From the NCBI GenBank assembly GCA_028872975.1, contig JAGWNV010000070.1, forward strand, positions 1 to 10,142: DNA of 10,142 nt, in the 5' to 3' direction. The position numbers and the translations under genes were made by a program. Each line of letters begins with the position of its first letter. Within the stretch, counting starts at the first letter, position 1. Below the pieces are notes generated by a model, which had not been told where the DNA came from, did no database searches, and saw only the letters and a program-made list of their open reading frames with translations. The DNA comes from Acidobacteriota bacterium (GTDB taxonomy: Bacteria > Actinomycetota > Acidimicrobiia > Acidimicrobiales > UBA8190). This document shows positions 1 through 5,663 of this stretch, piece by piece.

Positions 1-309
1 GGCCGGCGGGGGCGGCGGGCTCGGTCCCACGACCTCCTCGATGGTCTGGCGGAGGACGGGGCCGGGGACGGGGATGTCGCGACGGGACCAGTCGGCCAGG
101 GAGGCCAGGCTGCCGGCCAGGCGGATGAGGACCTGGGGGTCGGCGTGCACGGCGGCCCGGGAGACGACCCGTCCCGTCGGCGCGTGGACCAGGCGCCAGG
201 AGCCCTCGGGCCCTGTCTTGGTCAACACCAGTCCGGCGACGCCCGACTCCACCACGTCGGCGTCGACCACCCAGCGAGCAGGCGGGACTGTCCCCTCCAC
301 CAGCTCCAT
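1..309 (-). CDS. Unrecognised protein, N-terminal 103 residues (runs off left edge)
   Basis: An ATG at 309 (minus strand) opens a frame with no stop down to position 1, so the gene is cut by the window edge after exactly 103 codons. The protein begins MELVEGTVPPARWVVDADVV, has alternating hydrophobic/charged segments suggesting a beta-rich domain (about residues 10-55), then a probable helix (about 58-75, LIRLAGSLASLADW). It reaches a proline run at the edge. There is no signal peptide or membrane segment in the visible part. I do not recognise the family. It lies on the same strand as the D-Ala-D-Ala carboxypeptidase-like gene, 63 bases beyond its stop, with a GC-rich hairpin between them, so it may have its own expression. 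A G-rich stretch upstream of the ATG is only a weak ribosome binding site. Real coding is likely because the frame is open and reads as a plausible protein; function is unknown. Confidence 0.6.
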   Translation of the reverse strand, partial: MELVEGTVPPARWVVDADVVESGVAGLVLTKTGPEGSWRLVHAPTGRVVSRAAVHADPQVLIRLAGSLASLADWSRRDIPVPGPVLRQTIEEVVGPSPPPPPA

Positions 310-331
310 CGTACCCTGCGCCCCCCGTTTA

Positions 332-346
332 CGGCCCGGCGGGCCG
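332..346 (-). terminator. Possible intergenic hairpin terminator
   Basis: A perfect inverted repeat (CGGCCC-GGC-GGGCCG, 6-3-6) sits between the carboxypeptidase-like gene's stop (373) and the next start (309) on the same strand. There is no T-tract after it, only TAAACG on the minus strand, so it would be a weak or factor-dependent terminator, or just GC-rich spacer structure. Confidence 0.3.
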
Positions 347-372
347 CCCGGGCGGGGCCGGCGACCTCGCCG

Positions 373-1644
373 CTAGAGGTTGGTGAGGCGCCAGCCCAGG
401 CCGGGAGCGGGGACGGGCCCGGACAGGACGAGGGGGACGGTGACCGGGCCCGACGGCGTCGTCACCCGCAGGGTCCCCACCTGGGCGCCGGCGGCCATCG
501 ACGAGCGGAGCTTCCCGGCGCGGACCTTGGCGGCAAGCACCAGCCCCGGCCATCCCAGGACCTGCGGCGAGCTCCCCGCTGTCACCGGCACCGACGCCCC
601 GGTGGCCGTCACCACCTTCCCGATGACCTGGCCCGTCTGCACGACGGGAAGGGGCCGGATGCCGGCGAAGGCGGCCTGGGCCAGCTGGGTGGCGTCGCTG
701 AGGGCGCTCTGGAGGGGGGTCAGGCCCTGTTGGCCGAGGACGACCCCGACGAGCTCGACCTTCTTGCCGGCGATGGTCTGCTGGGCGTCGAAGAGGAAGC
801 AGCCCCCGGCGGCCCCGTCCGAGCCCGTCTTGATCCCGACGATGCCGTTGTGCCCGACGTCGTAGTCGAAGTTGAAGATGACCGGGGAGTTGGGCAGGTG
901 CACCGACGGCATGGCCACGATCTGGGCGAAGACCGGGTCGGCCATGGCCTTCTCCCCGAGGGCGATGAGGTCGGCCGGGGTGCTCACGGTGCCGGTGTCG
1001 AGGCCGCTTGGGTCGGTGACGTGCGTCGAGGTGAGGCCCAGGCTCTTGGCCTCGTCGTTCATCTTCACCACGAAGGCGTTCGTGCTCCCGGCGTCCCACT
1101 CGGCGAGGAATTGGGCCAGGTCGTTGCCCGAGGCGATGAGCATCCCCTCGAGCGCCTGGAGCTCGGTGAGGCTCTCGCCGGCGATGACGGGGACCTCGGA
1201 CTGGGCCTGGGCGGCGCCGGCCTTGTAGGCGGCGGCGACGTCGGCCGGCACGGTGATGGCCGGCCCTTCGGCCCCTGGGCTCAGGGGGTGGTCGCGGAGG
1301 ACGACGACGGCGGTGAGGACCTTGATGATGCTCGCCACCGGGACCGGCTGGGTCGTCCCCGACCGGCCGACGCTGCCCACGCCCACCTCCGACACCGCCG
1401 CCGCACCGCCGCTCGGCCACGGGAGCGCCGGCGCCGCGCCGGGCAGGCGGAGCGACGTGGCGGTGGTGTCGCGGAAGGTCGGGCCCGGCACCGGCCGGAG
1501 CCACTGCACGGCGCCGTAGACCACGACGGCCACCACCAGGAGCAGGAGCAGCCAACGCCCGAGGTGGGTCGTCCCCCAGTCGGGTCCGGTCCGCCGGTGC
1601 CGGCTGTGCGCGCCCCGGCCCGACATGCGTCTCATGCGTGCCAT
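373..1644 (-). CDS. D-alanyl-D-alanine carboxypeptidase-like serine peptidase (S11 family), membrane-anchored
   Basis: About 423 residues. The penicillin-binding-protein triad is visible: SxxK as SIIK (Ser105, Lys108), SxN as SGN (172-174) and KTG followed by S (272-274). These are the active-site motifs of S11 low-molecular-weight PBPs, which trim the terminal D-Ala from peptidoglycan stem peptides. A basic, Arg-rich N-terminus precedes one hydrophobic segment (about 29-49, LLLLLVVAVVVYGAVQWL), so the enzyme should be anchored with its catalytic domain outside the membrane. After KTG there is a beta-rich tail (about 315-423) like the non-catalytic C-terminal domain of DacA-type enzymes, without an obvious amphipathic membrane anchor. 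Start: ATG at 1644 is chosen because a TACTGT -10-like hexamer (1658 to 1653) would place transcription start at or within two bases of it. A TTG at 1665 and ATGs at 1635 and 1626 are alternatives; none has a good Shine-Dalgarno. Family call strong; exact substrate role inferred. Confidence 0.88.
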   Translation of the reverse strand: MARMRRMSGRGAHSRHRRTGPDWGTTHLGRWLLLLLVVAVVVYGAVQWLRPVPGPTFRDTTATSLRLPGAAPALPWPSGGAAAVSEVGVGSVGRSGTTQPVPVASIIKVLTAVVVLRDHPLSPGAEGPAITVPADVAAAYKAGAAQAQSEVPVIAGESLTELQALEGMLIASGNDLAQFLAEWDAGSTNAFVVKMNDEAKSLGLTSTHVTDPSGLDTGTVSTPADLIALGEKAMADPVFAQIVAMPSVHLPNSPVIFNFDYDVGHNGIVGIKTGSDGAAGGCFLFDAQQTIAGKKVELVGVVLGQQGLTPLQSALSDATQLAQAAFAGIRPLPVVQTGQVIGKVVTATGASVPVTAGSSPQVLGWPGLVLAAKVRAGKLRSSMAAGAQVGTLRVTTPSGPVTVPLVLSGPVPAPGLGWRLTNL

Positions 1645-1652
1645 CCCGGGCG

Positions 1653-1658
1653 ACAGTA
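1653..1658 (-). promoter_or_regulatory. -10-like hexamer TACTGT for the carboxypeptidase-like gene
   Basis: TACTGT fits the actinobacterial TANNNT pattern and lies 8 bases upstream of the ATG at 1644, so the transcript would be leaderless or nearly so. No convincing -35 is visible. Its main use is to support the choice of start. Confidence 0.35.
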
Positions 1659-1685
1659 ACGGCAAATGCCGCGCCGGTGGTCCCT

Positions 1686-1697
1686 TGCATCAATGCA
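1686..1697. promoter_or_regulatory. Short palindrome in divergent intergenic region
   Basis: TGCAT-CA-ATGCA is a perfect 5-2-5 dyad between the divergent carboxypeptidase-like and acetyltransferase genes. It is AT-rich compared with its surroundings, which makes it stand out. It could be an operator half-site pair, but no regulator gene is adjacent and no second copy was seen in the window. Confidence 0.25.
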
Positions 1698-1752
1698 GCC
1701 GCAACGCACGTCGCGCCCGCCGCGGGCCAGCCGGGCCTGCCATCATGGCCCC

Positions 1753-2391
1753 GTGCAGGCCTCGGGCACGACACCCGCACCGGCGGGACGACACGAGCAC
1801 TACACGGTGCGCGCCCTTCGCCAGGAGGAGCACCCCGCCGCCGCCGGCGCCGCCGCCCGGGCGCTGCAGGACGATCCCGCCAGCGTCGCCTGCTACGGCG
1901 ACGAGCCCTTGGTGCGCCTGGCCCACACCCATTCGCTGTTCGTCGACCTCTTCTCCCGCCTCACGGCCCCGCAGTACGGCGCCGTGGCCGGCACCTGCGT
2001 GCTCGGCGTGGCCGGCGTGGTGCCGCCCGGCGCCTGCGTCGGTGCGATGATGTCCCCCTTCGCCGCCGAGACACTGGCCCGGCCCGAACCACCCCTCGGC
2101 GACCCGGCCCGACCGGCGGTGCTGTGGGCCACGTGGGCCCTCCACGACCTGGCCGAGGACCACTGGCACATCGGGCCGGTCGGGGTCGAGCCGGGGTTCC
2201 AGGGCCAGGGCATCGGGAGGTCGGTCATGGAGGCCCTGTGCGCCGAGCTCGACGGCGAGGGCCGGGTGGGATGGCTCGAGACCAACCGGGAGCGCAACGT
2301 CCGCTTCTACAGCGCCCTCGGGTTCGAGGTGACGACCCGGGCCGACGCGCTCGGCGTGCCCAGCTGGTTCATGCGCCGCGACCCGCGCTGA
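1753..2391 (+). CDS. GNAT-family N-acetyltransferase
   Basis: 212 residues from a GTG start. The C-terminal half has the GNAT acetyl-CoA fold: a beta-4 strand HIGPVGVEPGF leading into the pyrophosphate-binding loop QGQGIG (150-155, pattern QxxGxG). The following helix is SVMEALCAEL, and the motif-B region is NRERNVRFYSALGFEV (178-193), where the FY..LGF signature is typical. Residues 1-135 are a larger N-terminal extension with ALRQEE at the first strand; a Leu/Phe-rich helix (about 52-70) and a hydrophobic stretch (VLGVAGVV) follow. Substrate cannot be told from sequence. Start: an ATG at 1666 in the same frame adds 29 Arg/Ser-rich residues that look untranslated and would overlap the divergent promoter, so GTG 1753 is preferred. 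CATCAT at 1741-1746 could be a leaderless -10 for it. It ends 1 base from the convergent SDR gene's stop. Confidence 0.85.
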   Translation: MQASGTTPAPAGRHEHYTVRALRQEEHPAAAGAAARALQDDPASVACYGDEPLVRLAHTHSLFVDLFSRLTAPQYGAVAGTCVLGVAGVVPPGACVGAMMSPFAAETLARPEPPLGDPARPAVLWATWALHDLAEDHWHIGPVGVEPGFQGQGIGRSVMEALCAELDGEGRVGWLETNRERNVRFYSALGFEVTTRADALGVPSWFMRRDPR

Positions 2392-2392
2392 G

Positions 2393-3160
2393 TCAGCCGC
2401 CCCCGTCGACGGCGACGACCTGTCCGGTGAGGTAGCCCGCCTCCCCGGAGCAGAGGAACCGGACGACCCCGGCCACGTCCTCGGGCCGGCACACCCGGCC
2501 GAAGGGCGAGCGGTCGTCGAGGTCGGTGATGTCGTCGACCCCCATGGCCGCCTTGGCCAGCCGCCGGCCCATCTCGGTGGCCACCAGGCCGGGTGCCACC
2601 ACGTTGACGTGGATGCCGTGACGGCGCTCCTCCTTGGCGAGGGTCGCCGCCAGGGCCTCGAGGGCCGCCTTGGCCATGTTGTAGGGCGCCCCGTTGGGCG
2701 CCAGCAGCCGGGCCGCCACGCTCGAGACGAAGACGACATCTCCGCGGCCCTGGCCCCGCATGGCGGGCACGAGGAGCCGGCACAGGTGATGGGCGGCCAC
2801 GGCGTGGGTGCGCAGGAGCCGGTCGAGCTCCTCGGGGTCGGTGTCGACGACGGCCCGGCCCCGGCTGGCGACGCCGGCGGCGTGCACGAGGACGTCGATG
2901 CGGCCGAAGTCGGCGAGCACGGCATCGGCCATGGCGGCCAGGTCCCCGGCGTCCTCCATCGACGCCCGGTAGGCGACAGCGCGGCCTCCGAGCCCCTCGA
3001 CGGCGGCGACGGTGGCGGCGGCCGACTCCTCGTCTCGCCTGTAGCCGACACCGACGTCGCAGCCGTCGGCGGCGAGGGCGAGGGCACAGGCCCGCCCGAT
3101 GCCCCGGCTCGCACCGGTGACGAGCGCCACCCGCCGTCCCCCGGCGCCGGTCGCGGTCAT
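2393..3160 (-). CDS. Short-chain dehydrogenase/reductase, FabG-like
   Basis: 255 residues, usual length for a classical SDR. The Rossmann glycine motif is TGASRGIG (15-22). The second beta strand ends in GYRRDEE (39-45), where Arg41/Arg42 suggest NADP(H) preference. The catalytic Ser147 lies in VSSVAA and Tyr160/Lys164 in YNMAK; the PG motif is 190-191 and the usual C-terminal VDGGG is present. Two departures from the family: NNAG is replaced by HAAG (93-96), and the fourth catalytic residue, normally Asn, is His119 in RTHAVA. It should reduce or oxidise a 3-oxo/3-hydroxyacyl thioester or another carbonyl; the substrate is not determinable. The ATG start at 3160 lies 12 bases after the stop of the upstream DUF35-type gene, so the two are probably one transcript. 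No clear Shine-Dalgarno is seen, which fits translational coupling. The stop is 1 base from the convergent acetyltransferase stop. Confidence 0.9.
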   Translation of the reverse strand: MTATGAGGRRVALVTGASRGIGRACALALAADGCDVGVGYRRDEESAAATVAAVEGLGGRAVAYRASMEDAGDLAAMADAVLADFGRIDVLVHAAGVASRGRAVVDTDPEELDRLLRTHAVAAHHLCRLLVPAMRGQGRGDVVFVSSVAARLLAPNGAPYNMAKAALEALAATLAKEERRHGIHVNVVAPGLVATEMGRRLAKAAMGVDDITDLDDRSPFGRVCRPEDVAGVVRFLCSGEAGYLTGQVVAVDGGG

Positions 3161-3172
3161 GGGGCGTGCCGC

Positions 3173-3580
3173 TCAGGCCGCCGGCCGGAAGACGGGGACG
3201 ACGTAGCCCTCGCCGAGCTCCTCGAAGGCCACCTCCAGGGCCATGCCCACCTGCAGCTGCCCCGGGTCGATCCCCACGACGGTCGTCATCATCCGGGGAC
3301 CTTCGGCCAGGTCCACCACGGCGGCCACGTAGGGCACCTTGTCGCGAAACGGCGGGAGGTCGTTGCGGTGCACGACGGACCACGTGTAGAGCGTCGCCGC
3401 CCCCGAGCACCGCTCCCACGAGACGTCGTCGGCTCCGCAGCGGGGGCAGAACGGCCTCGGGTAGAAGTGGGCCTCCCCGCAGGCGCCGCAGCGGACGACG
3501 AGCAGCCGGCCGTCGGAGGCGGCGTCCCACCACGGCTGGGTGGTGGCATCGGGCACGGGCAGGTCGTAGCGGGCGGTCAT
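3173..3580 (-). CDS. Zinc-ribbon/OB-fold protein, DUF35 (ChsH2 N-domain-like) family
   Basis: 135 residues. A four-cysteine zinc ribbon is clear: CGAC (Cys31, Cys34) and CPRC (Cys45, Cys48), separated by AHFYPRPF, the usual aromatic/proline linker of this family. An OB-fold follows (about 60-135), with TLYTWSVVHR, VPYVAAVVDLAEGPRMM and the GMALEVAFEEL strand before the terminus. Members of this family are acyl-CoA-binding partners of SCP2-type thiolases or MaoC-type hydratases; in mycobacterial steroid degradation one is fused to a hydratase in ChsH2. Here it stands alone beside an SDR gene and the window has no thiolase, so its partner is unknown. Start: ATG 3580 begins MTARYDLPVPD, matching where family members begin. 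The frame stays open upstream to 3673, but those 31 residues are Arg-rich and would cover the divergent promoter region. Family call strong; partner inferred. Confidence 0.88.
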   Translation of the reverse strand: MTARYDLPVPDATTQPWWDAASDGRLLVVRCGACGEAHFYPRPFCPRCGADDVSWERCSGAATLYTWSVVHRNDLPPFRDKVPYVAAVVDLAEGPRMMTTVVGIDPGQLQVGMALEVAFEELGEGYVVPVFRPAA

Positions 3581-3618
3581 GGGGCCGGTTCGAGTGGGGC
3601 GGCGCTGTCGTCGCCGGA

Positions 3619-3648
3619 TTGACCCTGTGTCGGGACTTCGGCCATGCT
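3619..3648 (+). promoter_or_regulatory. Candidate promoter for the MFE-2-like dehydrogenase gene
   Basis: TTGACC (3619-3624) and CATGCT (3643-3648) are separated by 18 bases. The -35 is good and the -10 weak. The -10 overlaps the -10 of the opposite-strand candidate by five bases, so polymerase could occupy only one at a time. Confidence 0.3.
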
Positions 3649-3673
3649 GCCCGGGTTCCTGATACGGCGTCAA
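3644..3673 (-). promoter_or_regulatory. Candidate promoter for the DUF35-SDR pair
   Basis: TTGACG (3673 to 3668) and CAGCAT (3649 to 3644) are separated by 18 bases. The -35 is a 5/6 match to the sigma-70-type consensus and the -10 is weak. The -35 lies inside the dyad at 3665-3678. Confidence 0.3.
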
Positions 3674-3678
3674 CGCCG
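3665..3678. promoter_or_regulatory. Candidate operator dyad
   Basis: CGGCGT-CA-ACGCCG is a perfect 6-2-6 inverted repeat in the divergent region between the DUF35-SDR pair and the MFE-2-like gene, overlapping the minus-strand -35. Position and symmetry suit a dimeric repressor site. The regulator is not identified. Confidence 0.35.
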
Positions 3679-3726
3679 ATGTCGCCGGTGGCGCCCGCCG
3701 CCGCGCCCGAGGAGGTCAGAGGGATC

Positions 3727-4629
3727 ATGGGGATGCTCGACGGCAAGACCGCCATCGTGACCGGTGCCGGGCGGGGCATCGGGCGGGCCGAGGCCCTTCT
3801 GCTCGCCGAGGAGGGGGCCAAGGTCATCGTGAACGACGTGGGAGCGACTCGCACCGGCGAGGGCGCCGACGTCTCCCCCGCCCAGCAGACGGTCAAGGAC
3901 ATCGAGGCCGCCGGAGGCGAGGCGGCCCTCAACTCCGACGACGTGAGCTCGTGGGCCGGGGCCGAGAGCCTCGTCCGCCAGGCCGTGGACACCTGGGGTC
4001 ACCTCGACATCCTGGTGAACAACGCCGGGATCCTCCGGGACAAGATGAGCTTCAACATGGAGGAGTCCGACTGGGACGACGTGATCCGCGTCCACCTGAA
4101 GGGCCACTTCGCCATGTCCCACTTCGCCGCCATCCACTGGCGGGAGCGTTCCAAGGGCGGCGAGGACGTCTCCGGGCGCATCGTCAACACCGCCTCCGAG
4201 GCGGGCCTCTTCGGCAACGCCGGCCAGGCCAACTACGGGGCGGCCAAGGCGGGGATCGCCGCCATGACGATCATCCTCGGCCGCGAGCTCGGCCGCTACG
4301 GCGTGACCGTGAACTCCATCTCCCCCCGGGCCCGGACTCGGATGACCGAGGACCTCTTCGGCGAGATGGCCAAGGCAGAGGAGGGCAAGTTCGACGCATT
4401 TGCCCCCGAGAACGTGGCTCCGCTGGTAGCGTTCCTCGCCAGCGACGAGGCGGCCGATGTCAATGGACAGAACTTCGTGGTCTTTGGGGGGTCGGTATGG
4501 GTGATGCAAGGATGGAAAGCAGCCGGACAGGTCTCCCGGGACAGCCGGTGGACGCCGAAGGAGTTGGCGGACAACAAGTCCACCCTCTTCGCCGACCACG
4601 ACCCCGGGCTGCCGCCTTTCAGCTTCTGA
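3727..4629 (+). CDS. (3R)-hydroxyacyl-CoA dehydrogenase-like SDR (MFE-2/HSD17B4 N-domain type)
   Basis: 300 residues. Glycine motif TGAGRGIG (12-19); VNDVGA (35-40) puts Asp37 at the end of strand 2, indicating NAD+ preference. Then come NNAGILRDK (98-106), the VHLKG motif (His123 where classical SDRs have Asn), Ser157 in NTASEAG, and Tyr170/Lys174 in NYGAAK. SISPRARTRMTE and ENVAPLVAFL follow. The NDxG, NNAGILRD, VHL(K/R)G, RMTE and VAPLV features are those of peroxisomal multifunctional enzyme type 2, whose dehydrogenase domain oxidises (3R)-hydroxyacyl-CoA to 3-oxoacyl-CoA. A 40-residue tail (about 260-300, ending LPPFSF) follows the SDR core. The MaoC-type hydratase nearby would supply the (3R) substrate, the other half of MFE-2 chemistry. 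Start: GAGGAGG (3709-3715) lies 11 bases before ATG 3727; ATG 3733 is the alternative. Its stop TGA overlaps the proposed CTG start of the lipoprotein gene. Confidence 0.9.
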   Translation: MGMLDGKTAIVTGAGRGIGRAEALLLAEEGAKVIVNDVGATRTGEGADVSPAQQTVKDIEAAGGEAALNSDDVSSWAGAESLVRQAVDTWGHLDILVNNAGILRDKMSFNMEESDWDDVIRVHLKGHFAMSHFAAIHWRERSKGGEDVSGRIVNTASEAGLFGNAGQANYGAAKAGIAAMTIILGRELGRYGVTVNSISPRARTRMTEDLFGEMAKAEEGKFDAFAPENVAPLVAFLASDEAADVNGQNFVVFGGSVWVMQGWKAAGQVSRDSRWTPKELADNKSTLFADHDPGLPPFSF

Positions 4630-5129
4630 GCCGGGGGCGCCGCGGCGCCCTCCCCGCAACACTTGTGGCGGCGCTGTCACTCACCGCGGCGGCGTGCTCC
4701 TCGGGCCCGTCGGTCCCGAGCGCCTCGGAGTCCCAGGCCCAGATCACCACCGCCTACAAGACGCTCTTCAACTTCGCCGACCGGTCGAGCGAGAGCGCCA
4801 AAGTCGCCCTGATCCAGGACGGGACCGCCCTCAAGTCCTCTCTCGACCAGGCCCTCGCCTCGCCCCTGGCCAGCGCTGCCCAGGGCGCCTCGGTGTCGTC
4901 GGTCCCCATCCTCGGCGACTCGGACTGCACCGGGAAGAAGGTGCCCTCGCCCTGCGCCCACGTGAAGTACAGCATCCTGGGCAGCGGGGGGACGGCGCTG
5001 CTGTCCAACCAGGACGGCTACGCCAGCTACGCCTCGGGCAAGTGGCTCGTGGCCAAGGTGACGATCTGCCAGCTGCTCCAGGAGTTCTACGCCGCCTCCG
5101 GCAACTCGGGGTCGCCGCCCGGCTGCTGA
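4626..5129 (+). CDS. Predicted small lipoprotein, MTB12/NTF2-like domain, probable CTG start
   Basis: 167 residues if translation starts at CTG 4626. That start gives SRGRR, a hydrophobic stretch ALPATLVAALSLTAAA, then Cys24 and SSGPS: basic n-region, h-region and lipobox-like cysteine of an exported lipoprotein. The mature part has ITTAYKTLFNF (about 40-50), a dosage of small polar residues, VALIQDG (60-66), HVKYSILG (112-119), and a late GKWLVAKVTICQLLQEFY (138-155). The order of strands and the GKW...CxLL ending resemble the mycobacterial MTB12-like, NTF2-fold extracellular domain, but this is recognition by eye and moderate at best. Other cysteines are 101, 110, 148 and 167. No ATG, GTG or TTG gives an intact signal: GTG 4665 leaves only ten residues before the Cys, and in-frame ATGs at 4497 and 4512 would add over 38 residues inside the SDR gene. 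CTGA overlaps the SDR stop, suggesting coupled translation. Confidence 0.7.
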   Translation: MSRGRRGALPATLVAALSLTAAACSSGPSVPSASESQAQITTAYKTLFNFADRSSESAKVALIQDGTALKSSLDQALASPLASAAQGASVSSVPILGDSDCTGKKVPSPCAHVKYSILGSGGTALLSNQDGYASYASGKWLVAKVTICQLLQEFYAASGNSGSPPGC

Positions 5130-5146
5130 GCCGGCGGGGGGCCGGC
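5119..5146. terminator. Hairpin region between convergent genes
   Basis: Two mutually exclusive perfect hairpins share this region: CCGGCT-GCTG-AGCCGG (5119-5134), which covers the lipoprotein stop codon, and GCCGGC-GGGGG-GCCGGC (5130-5146). The latter lies in the 40-base gap before the convergent MaoC gene's stop at 5170. No T-tract is present. It may act as a bidirectional, factor-aided terminator. Confidence 0.4.
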
Positions 5147-5169
5147 ACCCGCAGGGCGCGAGGGGGCGC

Positions 5170-5592
5170 TCAGCCCTTCGAGGGGAGCGCCGCGGTCGCC
5201 TCACCGACCACTTTCACCTCGCCCTCGGCATTGGCGAGGCTGCAGTCGAGGTCGACGAGATGGGCGCCGCCCTCCTGGCGCTTGGTCCGCACCACGATCT
5301 TGGTGCGCAGCTCCTCCCCCGGCCAGGTCTGCCGGCTGAAGCGGACCTTGTAGGCGGTAAGGGTCCCGATGCCGACGTAGTCGGTGATGGCGGTGCCGAG
5401 GAGCCCCATCGAGAACATGCCGTGGCCGAAGACGCTGGGCTGGCCCGCCTTGGTGGCGAGGACCTCGTCGTGGTGCATCGGGTTGTAGTCCCCCGAGGCC
5501 CCGGCGTAGCGCACGAGGTCGGTCCGGGTGAGGGTGTGGGTCTTGACGGGAGCCTCGTCGCCCTCCTGCACGTCCTCGAAGTAGATGCCCAT
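5170..5592 (-). CDS. MaoC-type (R)-specific enoyl-CoA/ACP hydratase
   Basis: 140 residues, the length of single hot-dog-fold hydratases such as PhaJ and HadB. The hydratase-2 motif is intact: YAGASGDYNPMHHDEVLA (about 29-46), with Asp35 and His40 at the five-residue spacing of the catalytic Asp/His pair, and FGHGM (55-59) further on. It should add water across trans-2-enoyl thioesters to give (3R)-hydroxyacyl products. Start: ATG 5592 has AGGAGG (5597-5602) just 4 bases upstream, the clearest Shine-Dalgarno in the window. It lies 71 bases after the fused acyl-CoA dehydrogenase gene on the same strand, so the two probably act in sequence: dehydrogenation, then hydration. The adjacent MFE-2-like dehydrogenase would take the (3R) product. 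HadB-like resemblance is also consistent; whether the carrier is CoA or ACP cannot be told. Confidence 0.9.
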   Translation of the reverse strand: MGIYFEDVQEGDEAPVKTHTLTRTDLVRYAGASGDYNPMHHDEVLATKAGQPSVFGHGMFSMGLLGTAITDYVGIGTLTAYKVRFSRQTWPGEELRTKIVVRTKRQEGGAHLVDLDCSLANAEGEVKVVGEATAALPSKG

Positions 5593-5663
5593 GTCGCCTC
5601 CTCTGTGGCCGGGGGCAGCATTGGCGCCGCCCACTTCCGATGTCAAGCTGCCCGCTGCCGTCG

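Noticed and set aside
145..1659. Long plus-strand open frame over the carboxypeptidase-like gene
   Set aside because: Low-complexity Gly/Arg/Asp-rich translation; the opposite strand carries the SxxK, SxN and KTG motifs.
2307..3992. 561-codon minus-strand frame spanning the SDR, DUF35 and divergent region
   Set aside because: It crosses three real genes in the wrong frame, and its translation is Arg-rich with no recognisable motif.
4497..4640. A frameshift joining the MFE-2-like SDR to the lipoprotein as one protein
   Set aside because: The SDR keeps all core motifs and has a sensible C-terminus (LPPFSF) ending in TGA. A cytosolic dehydrogenase fused to a signal peptide in its middle makes no sense.
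4665..5129. GTG 4665 as start of the lipoprotein
   Set aside because: It leaves only ten residues before the lipobox cysteine and no positive charge, whereas the codons just upstream encode a textbook n-region (SRGRR).
5593..5663. 7-bp inverted repeat GGGCAGC/GCTGCCC between the dehydrogenase and MaoC genes
   Set aside because: The 27-base loop and the high GC make chance pairing likely, and the gap is better explained as spacer within one transcript.
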